From: Candidatus Gugararchaeum adminiculabundum
GTDB taxonomy: Archaea; Micrarchaeota; Micrarchaeia; Burarchaeales; Gugararchaeaceae
Reading direction: 5' to 3'
Assembly: GCA_902384795.1 (NCBI GenBank)
Contig: CABMDC010000012.1
Location: 197,970 to 261,969 of the forward strand
DNA length: 64,000 nt
Within the stretch, counting starts at the first letter, position 1; every line of letters begins with the position of its first letter. Below are positions 8,286 to 16,049 of this stretch, piece by piece. Position numbers and translations under genes: made by a program. A model generated the notes under the pieces. It had not been told where the DNA came from and made no database searches. It worked only from the letters and a program-made list of their open reading frames with translations.

Positions 8286-8324
8286 TGGAGTGGATATTCA
8301 CATAACAGTATTTATAGCTTGAGT

Positions 8325-9572
8325 TTAGATGAACAAAGGCCGCTCTGCGAACGGATCTATTTGTTTTGTTTTTCCCTTAAAGCGGGCGAGCTTTCCTGTA
8401 GCTTCGGTTATTAGCACAGTTGGACGGAGCTTGTCATTTGCTTCCATTACCCGGCCGCTCATGACCTCCCTCAGCTTCCCATTATCCTCAGTCTGAACAA
8501 TCACTGCCTCATCCTTGGCAAATGGTTTTATGATTTCGAAGAATGCGCTGAATGCCTCTGCGTCTGGGCCGGATTCTTGCCTATTCGAATAAAGCCGCGC
8601 AAGAGTCTTCAAGCGTGGCTCGGAAGCAGAATACTCGTCCCATTGGTCTGCGATTGGAAGGATTGAGGTGAAAATGTTCGGGGCTACTTTCTTCTTGTCT
8701 TTTTGCACATGATGGTCCCGCACCAATACCCGCGTAAGGAAATTATCGGAAAAATGTTTCTTGATCAGCTCCCAGCTTTCCTGCCCGTGATTGCCCACCT
8801 CTTTCGGAGGCTTCTGGGAAAAACATAGGGCGGCATAGTCTTTGGGAGAGAGAAGCGCAAGCGAAGCGTCATGGAAAAGCGCGCCAAGGAATGCGCTGAA
8901 AACCGTTTCCGGGATTTCGACCTGCTCCACATCACCAAATAACTGCCCTTCTCGCATGCTGGCCAGCGGATAGGTTTTTTGGGGTTTGTTGTTGTAAGGG
9001 TCGCCGGGTTTCCATATTTGCCTGCGCTCGTTTGCCAAGGCGAAAGTTGCTGCGAAGATGAGCGCTGTGTTTGCCATGTGGTCAAGGTAGTGCTCCAGGG
9101 GGCGCAGATCCGCCTCTCCCAGGGCAAAATTTTTCAAATTCTTGTGCCACAGGTGGGTTGCAAAAAGCTGGCCAAGCAGGGCATGAATATTTTTTATCTC
9201 GGAATTGGCCCCTGAGTCCAGGTTCAGGTATCTTTCAAGGTAGTAATGGAAAAGGTCCGCATACTCCCTTAGGGTGAGATCGGATTTGGAGGCTTCGCCT
9301 GCCGCGAAATCCGAATTTGAAGTGACTGTTATTACGTAATTGGGATCTTTGTTGTATTTGTCCTCACCCAGCAATAGTTCCACGTGCTTTAGTGTGAGCT
9401 CGACTGCCCCGCTGCCGGTTACGGCGCGTGCCCGGGTTTTAGGGCCAACGGGTATGTTTGACAGGCAAAAGAGGCGCTCCCCATTTTCTAGCCTTCTTTC
9501 CAGCTCCTTCAGAGTGACGAGCTGGTGCTCGGCCGCCTTTGCCCGGATGTCTTGACGAGTAGCAAACCTCAT
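8325..9572 (-). CDS. HD-GYP-like HD-domain protein
   Basis: The 415-residue protein carries metal-binding motifs in the order seen in HD-GYP phosphohydrolases: His in LEHYLDHMANT, the HD pair in GALFHDASLAL, His-His in LVRDHHVQKDK, and Asp in LPIADQWDEY. The GYP motif after the HH pair (usually HHE-DG-GYP) is missing, so cyclic-di-GMP hydrolysis is not assured. The N-terminal 150 residues include a NIPVGPKTRARAV segment and helices I do not recognise. I chose the ATG at 9572, since CTATATTATTA upstream fits a TATA box about 20-25 nt away. An ATG ten codons upstream (9602) is also in frame. Confidence 0.65.
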   Translation of the reverse strand: MRFATRQDIRAKAAEHQLVTLKELERRLENGERLFCLSNIPVGPKTRARAVTGSGAVELTLKHVELLLGEDKYNKDPNYVITVTSNSDFAAGEASKSDLTLREYADLFHYYLERYLNLDSGANSEIKNIHALLGQLFATHLWHKNLKNFALGEADLRPLEHYLDHMANTALIFAATFALANERRQIWKPGDPYNNKPQKTYPLASMREGQLFGDVEQVEIPETVFSAFLGALFHDASLALLSPKDYAALCFSQKPPKEVGNHGQESWELIKKHFSDNFLTRVLVRDHHVQKDKKKVAPNIFTSILPIADQWDEYSASEPRLKTLARLYSNRQESGPDAEAFSAFFEIIKPFAKDEAVIVQTEDNGKLREVMSGRVMEANDKLRPTVLITEATGKLARFKGKTKQIDPFAERPLFI

Positions 9573-9653
9573 AATAATCCATAATAATATAGATTTTAAC
9601 ACTTTTAATACTTTGCCCTGCTTGCGGTTTGTGGAAGAATTAGATTACTTGGA

Positions 9654-11315
9654 TTATTCCAGCGGATAGGCGTTCTTGAGCGCTTTAAAATGAGGGGAGC
9701 GCTGGAGCTTGGGAAGGAACTCGCCATTGAACTTTGGCTCGATTGCCTGCCTGCTGAATCCCAATTTTTTCCCGATTTCCCCGAAAGTGACATCAGGCTC
9801 GTCCGGCCGGGCCCAAAAGCGTTCGTGCATGACAAACTCTTCTCTTTCGGTAAAGTCTGTTTTCTCCTTTGCATCCTGGAAATCCAATCTCCTGATCACT
9901 TCATCCAAAGCATCCGGCCCGCCAAAGCCAAGCCTTTTGTCCTCGAGCAGGCCGAGCATGGTGGATGAATCCGTAAGGAGCATATTCTGCAATGGCGCAT
10001 CCAGCTCATCCATTCGTGCCTGGTGAAGAATTCTCCTAAGATCGGTGATTGTTTGCGCCGTGACATCCTTGCGGGTGACCCAGCGTTTTTGGATGTGTGC
10101 CGCTATTTCTTCAGGGGTCGCATGCGGCCCGAGGAAAGAAACCGTTGCATCATAGATCTGTTTCAAATCATAAATCGGAGAGGACATTTGCGCGTAGGGG
10201 GAGTTGTCGCGGTAATTGTCGCTGGTCCCGTTGGTGATGCTTGAGCGCGCATAGGTGCTGAACGCGGCTCCCCTCCAGGGGTCATATTTGTCAACTGCGA
10301 TTGTAAGCCCGAGCATTGCGGACTGGAATGCGTCTTCCAGGCTTCCGCCGGTATGCTTAAGGGCTCCCGTCAGGGCAAGGCGCAGATTGGAATGGATGAT
10401 TGCGTCCCTTAAAGCTGTGAACTGCGGTTCGTAGTCGCTTCCCAGCGCCTCTGTCGCCCTTAATCCGATGAAAAGCGCATTTGCTTCTTCAGAATTGGGC
10501 ACGTCACGTATATACATCTCGTGTTCCAGGGCTTTTTTGGAATTGGCGAAACTCGGAACATAGCCCTTGAGCTCCAAATCCAGGTTTTTCTTTTTTATTT
10601 CGCACCCGAGTTTTTTCAGGATTTTTATCCCTTCGGCCACTTCCGCCTCGAGCTGCGGGGAAATCCAGCCTGCGATGTCCCTGCGCGTTTCAAACGCCCC
10701 AAGGAATTTCGGGAACTGCATTTTCGGGCTGACCCCGATCACCAGGAAATCTCCCATCACTTTCTTAATTCGCTCCAGGCTATGGCCGGCCTTGGTCAGC
10801 GCCTTGGCCTGGTAATCGGCAAAGCCGAAATCTCTCCTGAGCTTTTCGCACTTGAGCCTCGCGGCATCCTCCTGCTTGTAGATTCTTTTCAGCTCAACTG
10901 CGAAGTAGGTGTTGAGAAACCAGCGGAGTGGTTCGCCAGGCTGTGCTGATTTTTTCCTGGTCTTTTTTAGGTAGAGGTCTCGTATCGGGGTTACTGCGCC
11001 GCCGAGATTGTGCCTCACCAAATCATTCAGGCTTACCTGGTCCGGAGTTTTCCCTGTCTGTTTTGCCGTAAGCTTGATTGCTGCTTTTATGGTTTTGGCG
11101 CTCCAGGGGATTACTACTAGCGTGCCGTGGGTAGTTGGCGATTTGGCCAGCGCGCCGAGCAGAACTGGCTTAAGGTTGAAGCTTTGGTTCGGGTCAAGCA
11201 TTGATTGGGGGATAGGATTCGCGTCCTTTGCCGCGCCCTTGCCTGCGCTTGGCACTTCCCTTAATCCCATGCTGTTGTTTTCATTGTTTCTATTTCCATT
11301 GCTCAAATTACCCAC
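9654..11315 (-). CDS. Sigma-70-like transcription factor
   Basis: The 553-residue frame has a clear sigma-70 core in its second half. Region 2 is about residues 300-375, with LEDAFQSAMLGLTIAVDKYD and WRGAAFSTYARSSI, the core-binding pattern of bacterial sigma factors. Region 3 is about 381-430, with the PEEIAAHI motif. Region 4 is about 485-545, with TEREEFVMHERF, then VTFGEIGKKLGFSRQAI as helix-turn-helix. Region 2.4, which would read the -10 element, is strongly altered (aromatics lost). The first 300 residues are unknown, basic and helical. The likely start is TTG at 11306, with AGGTGG just before it; GTG at 11315 is also in frame. A TATA-like GTATATAATA lies near 11328. Archaea normally use TBP/TFB, so this is exceptional. 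Confidence 0.8.
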   Translation of the reverse strand: MGNLSNGNRNNENNSMGLREVPSAGKGAAKDANPIPQSMLDPNQSFNLKPVLLGALAKSPTTHGTLVVIPWSAKTIKAAIKLTAKQTGKTPDQVSLNDLVRHNLGGAVTPIRDLYLKKTRKKSAQPGEPLRWFLNTYFAVELKRIYKQEDAARLKCEKLRRDFGFADYQAKALTKAGHSLERIKKVMGDFLVIGVSPKMQFPKFLGAFETRRDIAGWISPQLEAEVAEGIKILKKLGCEIKKKNLDLELKGYVPSFANSKKALEHEMYIRDVPNSEEANALFIGLRATEALGSDYEPQFTALRDAIIHSNLRLALTGALKHTGGSLEDAFQSAMLGLTIAVDKYDPWRGAAFSTYARSSITNGTSDNYRDNSPYAQMSSPIYDLKQIYDATVSFLGPHATPEEIAAHIQKRWVTRKDVTAQTITDLRRILHQARMDELDAPLQNMLLTDSSTMLGLLEDKRLGFGGPDALDEVIRRLDFQDAKEKTDFTEREEFVMHERFWARPDEPDVTFGEIGKKLGFSRQAIEPKFNGEFLPKLQRSPHFKALKNAYPLE

Positions 11316-11400
11316 CTAAGAAGTAGCTTATTATATACGTTCATGGATTTATTAAGGTTGCGCATTTTGCCCCTGAATCCGCTGTTTTTGTTTCCATCTT

Positions 11401-11676
11401 CTACCTTTTCCCGGTCAGCTTGATGAGATGATAGCCGAACTGGGTTTTCACAGGGGCCGAGACTTCGCCTTCCTTGAGCGCGAATGCCGCGGTTTCGAAT
11501 TCCTTCACCATCTGCCCTTTTCCGAAAAAGCCCAAATCGCCTCCTTGCGACTTGCTCGGGCAGGAGGAGAATTTCTTCGCGAGGTCTGAGAAGCTCTTGC
11601 CTGACTTGAGCTCGGAAAGAACTGAATTTGCCTCGTCTAAGTTTGATACCAATATGTGGCTTGCCCTAATCATCAT
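11401..11676 (-). CDS. Parvulin-type peptidyl-prolyl isomerase
   Basis: A single-domain parvulin of 91 residues, close to the size of bacterial PpiC. It begins RASHILV, has [21 protein letters not shown] in the middle, the [11 protein letters not shown] helix, and ends with [12 protein letters not shown]. These are the family's substrate pocket segments. There is no signal peptide, so it works in the cytoplasm, speeding proline isomerisation during folding. An AGGTGAT ribosome site precedes the ATG pair at 11676/11673. Confidence 0.93.
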   Translation of the reverse strand: MMIRASHILVSNLDEANSVLSELKSGKSFSDLAKKFSSCPSKSQGGDLGFFGKGQMVKEFETAAFALKEGEVSAPVKTQFGYHLIKLTGKR

Positions 11677-11703
11677 GAAATCACCTTGAATTTAATTTTT
11701 TTC

Positions 11704-11856
11704 TTACGCCTCTTCTGCGAATTTCTTTATGGCCTCGAAATTCTCCACAATCAGCTGGGCCTTTTTCTTGCCGAACTGAAACGGGAAATTGTCGTCCTCG
11801 TTCCTTTTCAGGATTATCATCTTGTTGCCTTTGTATTCGCCATAATCTACGGTCAT
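11704..11856 (-). CDS. Small conserved-looking 50-residue protein
   Basis: A 50-residue reading frame begins with ATG at 11856 after a strong AGGTGG ribosome site and ends with TAA at 11704. It starts MTVDYGEYKGNKMIILKR and continues with DDNFPFQFGKKKAQLI and a charged helix. The pattern 'G-KMI-LKR-DD-FPF-FG-KA-LI' looks like a small folded archaeal protein seen in many genomes, but I cannot assign a function. It sits 27 bp upstream of the parvulin gene on the same strand, and the two may share a message. The opposite and shifted frames in this interval are not better. Confidence 0.7.
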   Translation of the reverse strand: MTVDYGEYKGNKMIILKRNEDDNFPFQFGKKKAQLIVENFEAIKKFAEEA

Positions 11857-11903
11857 GAAAAACCACCTGCTGGCTAATAATCGGGATTAAAGGTATTTAT
11901 TTG

Positions 11904-12506
11904 CTATGTTTTCTTCTGCGCGTGCTTCGGAGTAACCACCTGCACGTATTCCCAGCCATTCTGGTTCGCTATTTGCTTGATCAGGAATTTGACGTCCATG
12001 GGATTGAAGCTGTAATCATAGATTTTTTCCAGTTTTCTGTCCTTGCCTATGCTCCACAGGACTCCGCGCTCCTTTTGGAAAAGCTGGACTCCCTGGAAAG
12101 AGTAGGCGTGGAAGCCGAAGCCGGCGCCGGTGAAGCCTGCGCTCCGTTCGCTTATCATTTCGCAGATGCGCACTGTCTTGCGCTCGTCATCCGCGTACAG
12201 CCAGGCATGGTAGCGCTTGTTCAGCCAGCTCGTGCCCAGGAGCCATTTCTCATTCACGATTTCCCAGTCGATTTCAAAATCGCTTTTTTGCGAGGGGGTT
12301 ATTTTGAATGGGTTTGCTGGATTGGAAAGCACGCCCAATTTTGCAAGAAGTTCTTTTTTAGGAATGGGCTTTTTTCCAGGGGGGATTTTGCTTCCGCCCA
12401 AATACTCGAAATAGCCCAGGGCGCGCAGGGCGACATAAACCCCGATGAGCGCTGCCAGAATTCCTATGCCGGCTCCGGCAATCATGATGGCTGTGTCCGA
12501 GTCCAT
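11904..12506 (-). CDS. Single-pass membrane protein, unknown
   Basis: A 200-residue protein with one N-terminal transmembrane helix (about residues 6-32) followed by a proline/lysine-rich linker (SKIPPGKKPIPKKE) and a soluble cytoplasmic domain with mixed alpha/beta character. Features are FEIDWEIVNEKWLLGTSW, WLYADDERKTVRI and a C-terminal helix with NQNGWEYVQVVTP. No enzyme motif is recognised. It is followed upstream by two further membrane or secreted protein genes on the same strand (12517 and 12853), separated by 10 and 3 bp, so the three probably form an operon. Confidence 0.65.
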   Translation of the reverse strand: MDSDTAIMIAGAGIGILAALIGVYVALRALGYFEYLGGSKIPPGKKPIPKKELLAKLGVLSNPANPFKITPSQKSDFEIDWEIVNEKWLLGTSWLNKRYHAWLYADDERKTVRICEMISERSAGFTGAGFGFHAYSFQGVQLFQKERGVLWSIGKDRKLEKIYDYSFNPMDVKFLIKQIANQNGWEYVQVVTPKHAQKKT

Positions 12507-12516
12507 GCTATGGGTA

Positions 12517-12849
12517 TTACTGCTGGAGAAATAAACCTATCGCCAGGGAGATGAAGTTGGCGGCAATGGCAGCGAGCGCTGCGATTTTTGCATTGGTTCT
12601 TTTGAAAATTTTTATGTAGAGGATTGCCTCGATGCCAAAGGCGAAAATTTCCGAGAGGGCGAGCTGGTGCCAGTAGGGGAATGGAAGCTGTGGAAAAATA
12701 AACCAAACGAAAGGAAGCGTCAGTGCGTTCAGGAAAAGGACTGCTGCCAGGATGCGCTTTGGCTCTTCGGTTTTCCATAGGAAAAAATAGGCAACCGGCA
12801 TTTCCAATAAGTTTGTCAAAATAAACGCCAGGGGGAAAGTCAGTTCCAT
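12517..12849 (-). CDS. Small four-helix membrane protein, unknown
   Basis: A 110-residue protein made almost wholly of hydrophobic helices (about residues 4-24, 32-53, 62-80 and 86-108), with charged turns such as KTEEPKR and KIFKRTNAK. No family is recognised. It lies between two other membrane or surface genes on the same strand with gaps of 3 and 10 bp, which suggests one cell-envelope operon. Confidence 0.6.
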   Translation of the reverse strand: MELTFPLAFILTNLLEMPVAYFFLWKTEEPKRILAAVLFLNALTLPFVWFIFPQLPFPYWHQLALSEIFAFGIEAILYIKIFKRTNAKIAALAAIAANFISLAIGLFLQQ

Positions 12850-12852
12850 TAA

Positions 12853-13392
12853 TTAACGCCTTACAAAGAATGCCGCGCCAAGCAATCCGACCGGGATGAA
12901 CCACAGCCCGCATAAACCATTTTTTGGCTGCGGGGGAGCTATGTCGCCCGTATTGTTGACTGTGCTGTTTGCTACTTTGCAGCCATTCGCCCCGCCAGGA
13001 GTCACGTCCAAGGTGAATGTGTAGGTGCCTGCTTTTTCCAGCGAAACCTCATCGCTGGTGAAAGTTTGCCCGTTCACAATTGCCTGGAATTTTCCTGATG
13101 AGTAAAAGCACTGGTTGAATTTGTAGTACCAGCCGCTATTTGTGCAGATTCCTTTTTCGCATTTCAACTCAAGGTCATAGGGAGCCACCGAATTTTGTGG
13201 GTTTTCATTCCGGTCAGTTGCTTTGGAACACAGGTAAGTCACATTGGCAGGCCCGCTATAGGTTGCGCCGTTTGAAACCAGGGTGAGCGTGAAGGATGGT
13301 GGGTCAGGGCCTGGGCCGATGTCGGCGGAAATCAAATTGGAAAAAAAGAAAACCGCAACTAAAATCGCGCATGCGAAAAACATTTTTGCCAT
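12853..13392 (-). CDS. Secreted or surface protein with C-terminal membrane anchor
   Basis: From the ATG at 13392 the protein is 179 residues with a signal peptide (MAKMFFACAILVAVFFF), a beta-rich Ig-like outside domain with six cysteines (for example LCSKATDRNENP and LKCEKGICTNSGWYYKFNQC), sequons such as NVT, NST and NNT, and a C-terminal hydrophobic segment ending VRR. The last part resembles archaeal cell-surface sorting tails (polar linker PPQPKNG, helix, basic end). The frame is open about 100 codons further upstream, but that part is made of the hairpin array. A GGAGATGG ribosome site and a TTTATTAA box about 40 nt upstream support 13392. Confidence 0.7.
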   Translation of the reverse strand: MAKMFFACAILVAVFFFSNLISADIGPGPDPPSFTLTLVSNGATYSGPANVTYLCSKATDRNENPQNSVAPYDLELKCEKGICTNSGWYYKFNQCFYSSGKFQAIVNGQTFTSDEVSLEKAGTYTFTLDVTPGGANGCKVANSTVNNTGDIAPPQPKNGLCGLWFIPVGLLGAAFFVRR

Positions 13393-13519
13393 GGGAACCA
13401 TCTCCGTTGATTGTTTGGTGGTTTGGGGTATTAATAAATCCATGTTTTTGTTCGGCGCGGGCCAAACAAAGCGCGGCAGCGACTCCACCGAAATCATTGG
13501 CAGCAACGCGCCCAGCGCT

Positions 13520-13710
13520 GCGCGATTTGTCCTCGCGGGACAAATGCGCCCATTTTTCGGTTCGCCGAAAAATCGGGCCGCCAACGAGCGGCGACTTTCT
13601 CGAGAAAGTCGGTCGCACCTAGAGTGCGACCAATTGCGTTCGAAGCGCAATTGCCGCGGGCGCAGCGCTGTAGTTGGCGGCGTTGCTGCCCGCGAAGTTT
13701 TCTGCAAAAC
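13520..13710. repeat. Array of abutting perfect inverted repeats in a 365-bp gene-free stretch
   Basis: The interval 13393-13757 has no convincing gene. Within it I read these hairpins, nearly end to end: 13525-13532 with 13538-13545 (8 bp, extendable by GCGC/GCGC), 13552-13560 with 13565-13573 (9 bp, TTCG loop), 13577-13581 with 13588-13592, an 18-bp perfect palindrome at 13593-13610, 13611-13618 with 13624-13631 (8 bp), 13631-13638 with 13646-13653 (8 bp), 13655-13661 with 13688-13694 (7 bp), and 13697-13701 with 13706-13710. Stem sequences all differ, so this is not a simple tandem repeat. It lies between divergent genes. Confidence 0.85.
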
Positions 13711-13757
13711 CAACAAGAGCCATAGGATTAATAAAACCGGCGAGCGTAGGAATAGCC

Positions 13758-14384
13758 ATGGCAGGGGAAATGATGGTTGACCCGCAGACTCTCGGGATTT
13801 TCATAACGATTTTCATCTCATTCCTAGTGATAATGGACCCGTTTGCCAGCGCCGCCTATTACCTTGCGATTTCTCGGAAATTCAGCGACAAGGAGAAAAA
13901 GGATGCGGTGAAAACTGCAACGCTCATGGCCGGAATCACGCTGCTGGTGTTCTTTGCCATAGGCCCGTTCCTGCTCCAGGTGCTGGGCATAACCATGTCG
14001 AGCTTCCAGATTGCGGGCGGGATAGTTCTCATGCTCATTTCCATCAAATTCATAATGGGCGGAAACGAAAAAGACGGGAAAGGAACGAGCAAGGATGCCG
14101 CGATCATGATTATAGGAGTGCCCATGATCACCGGGCCGGGTGTGCTCACAACCGCAATTTTGATGGTCGGGGCGTATGGATACCCGATACCCGTGGCGGC
14201 TGCCACGTGCGCGCTCATTGTTACCTGGATTATACTCAAATTGTCAGACAGGATGCACTCGATAATTGGCGACAAGGGAATGGAAATTCTTTCCAGGATG
14301 ATGGGCCTGCTATTGGCGGCGATTGCCGTGGAAATGGTGAAAAAGGGAGTTTTCACAACCCTGCAGGGAATGAAATTAATCTGA
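13758..14384 (+). CDS. MarC-family integral membrane protein
   Basis: A 208-residue protein with six predicted membrane helices. Family features are FLVIMDPFASAAYYLAIS after helix 1, the helix around QIAGGIVLMLISIKFI, and PMITGPGVLTTAI in the second half, which mirrors the first as in other MarC/YchE proteins. The family was once linked to drug resistance, but its substrate is not settled. The TATA-like ATTAATAAAA (13728-13737) lies about 26 nt before the ATG at 13758, which suggests a leaderless message. In-frame ATGs at 13770 and 13773 are alternatives. Confidence 0.9.
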   Translation: MAGEMMVDPQTLGIFITIFISFLVIMDPFASAAYYLAISRKFSDKEKKDAVKTATLMAGITLLVFFAIGPFLLQVLGITMSSFQIAGGIVLMLISIKFIMGGNEKDGKGTSKDAAIMIIGVPMITGPGVLTTAILMVGAYGYPIPVAAATCALIVTWIILKLSDRMHSIIGDKGMEILSRMMGLLLAAIAVEMVKKGVFTTLQGMKLI

Positions 14385-14424
14385 TTTGGATTGAACAGAT
14401 CGAGAGTCCGAGCGGCAGCGAACA

Positions 14425-14434
14425 CTTATAAATA
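14425..14434 (+). promoter_or_regulatory. TATA box of the toxin-antitoxin pair
   Basis: CTTATAAATA lies 30 bp before the antitoxin ATG at 14464, and a GGTGGTT ribosome site is between them. The intervening GCATATAATGATTATGG is A/T-rich with partial dyad symmetry and could be an autoregulatory site. Confidence 0.6.
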
Positions 14435-14463
14435 TAGCCGCATATAATGATTATGGTGGTTAT

Positions 14464-14640
14464 ATGCCAACTACAATAGCTATAGGGACTTCCACGAGAG
14501 AGTCTTTGAGGATGTTCGGGCGCAAGGGAGAGACCTACGACGAGATAATAAAGAAGCTCATGGGGGTTGCCAGGCTGCATGGCTTCCTTGAGGAGCAGAA
14601 GAGGATACTTAGGGAAGAAAAGTTTGTCCCGCTTGATTGA
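14464..14640 (+). CDS. Antitoxin-like small protein (VapB/DUF7557 type)
   Basis: A 58-residue protein that starts MPTTIAIGTSTRESLRMFG and continues with GRKGETYDEIIKKLM. The leading beta strand followed by RKGETYDEII is the pattern of the small archaeal antitoxins paired with RelE or PIN toxins. The C-terminal helix (EEQKRILREEKFVPLD) would wrap the toxin. The stop codon lies 2 bp before the toxin ATG, so the two are translationally linked. It should bind the promoter DNA as a dimer and repress the operon; that role is known for the family and inferred here. Confidence 0.8.
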   Translation: MPTTIAIGTSTRESLRMFGRKGETYDEIIKKLMGVARLHGFLEEQKRILREEKFVPLD

Positions 14641-14642
14641 GT

Positions 14643-14921
14643 ATGAACTTCAATATTCTTATTTCTGAAAGCGCCAACAGGTTTCTTTATTCCCTGGAAA
14701 CGCGCATGCGAGTCAGGCTAAAGGAGGGGATGCGCAACCTGAAAGAAGACCCGTTCAGGGGAAGGCCTGGAGCGGACATAAAAAAACTGGCCAGCTCGCG
14801 TGATCCGCCTTTTTACAGGCTTAGGGTCGGGGATTTCCGGGTCGTTTACGCGATAGAGGGAAAAGACGTCAAAATAACAACCATAATTCACCGGAGCAAA
14901 GGGTACAAGTGGCTTGAGTGA
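14643..14921 (+). CDS. RelE/ParE-family toxin
   Basis: A 92-residue protein with the RelE fold signature: NILISESANRFLYSL at the start, the central RLKEGMRNLKEDPF, and the strand pair FYRLRVGDFRVVYAIEG with IIHRSKGYKW at the end. RelE toxins cut mRNA on the ribosome. Basic residues and the C-terminal aromatic (RSKGYKW) that take part in catalysis are present. The pair with the upstream antitoxin is a typical chromosomal toxin-antitoxin module. Confidence 0.9.
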   Translation: MNFNILISESANRFLYSLETRMRVRLKEGMRNLKEDPFRGRPGADIKKLASSRDPPFYRLRVGDFRVVYAIEGKDVKITTIIHRSKGYKWLE

Positions 14922-14945
14922 AATTAATCTGATTTCCGGGAAGTG

Positions 14946-16049
14946 ATGCCAACTAATTTATTTCCAGCCGCAGCATTACCACTTATGCGCAGGGCAATTC
15001 TGTTTGAAAAGCTCGAGGGCGAGTTCGTCCGCTGTACGGCATGTGCGCACTATTGCAGGATTATGAACGGCATGAGCGGAGCGTGCGGGGTGCGCAAGAA
15101 TATCGGGGGTGAGCTCTACCTTTCAACCTATGGAAAGGCGGTGGCAGCGAACAATGACCCGATTGAAAAAAAGCCGCTGAATCATTTTCTTCCAGGGACA
15201 ACTGTTTTTTCAATTGGAACCCTGGGATGCAATTTCTCCTGCGACTTTTGCCAGAACTGGGATATTTCCCAGGCCATGAGATTATTGAGGGGGCAGGCAA
15301 AGGGAGGCGTGCAGCAGGCTGAAACCATGCTCCAAAGGGCTGCCAATGACGGAATGGATTTGCCGCCGGAAAGGATTGTGCAGGAAACGAAATTGCATGG
15401 GTCGAAATCCATTGCCTTCACTTACAATGAGCCGACCATTGCCTTCGAGTATGCCCGCGACACGTTTATTTTGGCGAAAAAAGAGGGGCTGAAAACCGTT
15501 TTTGTTTCCAATGGGTTCCAGTCAAAAGAATGTATGGAGGCGCTGAAAGGATGCGGCCTGGATGCGATAAGGATTGATGTGAAATCCTTTAATGAGAATT
15601 TTTACAGGGATATTTGCAAGGCGAGGCTGGAGCCGGTTCTTGAAAGCGTGAAGCTGGCGCACAGGCTCGGGCTGTGGGTTGAAATAATCACACTGGTGAT
15701 TCCAGGGAAAAACGATTCTGATGAGGAGCTGAAGCAGATTGCGGAATTTGTGGCAGGCGTTGACAAGAGCATGCCCTGGCATGTGACCGCGTTCCACCCT
15801 GATTACAAGATGGCCAATGTGCCGGCAACGCAGAAGGCGAAATTGGAAAGGGCGTGGAAAATCGGCAAGGACGCAGGGCTGGAGTACGTATATATTGGGA
15901 ATGTGGATGCAGGAAAATATGGGGATACCTATTGCCCGAAATGCAATGAGCTGCTGATTAAAAGGGATGGATTTTCAGGGGAGAAAATTGGATTGGTGGA
16001 TGGCATGTGCAGGAAATGCAAAAATAAGATTGCAGGTGTTTGGTCATGA
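14946..16049 (+). CDS. amrS: AmmeMemoRadiSam-system radical SAM enzyme
   Basis: A radical SAM protein whose cluster cysteines are in GCNFSCDFCQNWDIS. Upstream are cysteines CTACAHYCRIM and GACGVRKN typical of this family. The C-terminal end has CPKC and CRKC, a zinc-ribbon-like finish. It belongs to the radical SAM group found beside MEMO and AMMECR1 genes, whose reaction is not established. The stop overlaps the next ATG by 4 bp. The family usually begins near the methionine at 14985 (MRRAILFEKLEGEF), so the 14946 start is uncertain. Confidence 0.92.
   Translation: MPTNLFPAAALPLMRRAILFEKLEGEFVRCTACAHYCRIMNGMSGACGVRKNIGGELYLSTYGKAVAANNDPIEKKPLNHFLPGTTVFSIGTLGCNFSCDFCQNWDISQAMRLLRGQAKGGVQQAETMLQRAANDGMDLPPERIVQETKLHGSKSIAFTYNEPTIAFEYARDTFILAKKEGLKTVFVSNGFQSKECMEALKGCGLDAIRIDVKSFNENFYRDICKARLEPVLESVKLAHRLGLWVEIITLVIPGKNDSDEELKQIAEFVAGVDKSMPWHVTAFHPDYKMANVPATQKAKLERAWKIGKDAGLEYVYIGNVDAGKYGDTYCPKCNELLIKRDGFSGEKIGLVDGMCRKCKNKIAGVWS

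Noticed and set aside
11681-11866. 61-codon minus-strand frame over the small gene at 11704-11856
   Set aside because: A different minus frame has a strong ribosome site and yields a plausible folded protein; this one is rich in Arg/Gln with no pattern.
13520-13710. CRISPR array
   Set aside because: Stems differ from each other and there are no equal repeats or spacers and no cas genes.
13283-13780. Open plus-strand frame across the hairpin region, over 160 codons
   Set aside because: It is created by the inverted repeats and GC-rich DNA, has no ribosome site or TATA box, and overlaps a better minus-strand secreted protein gene.
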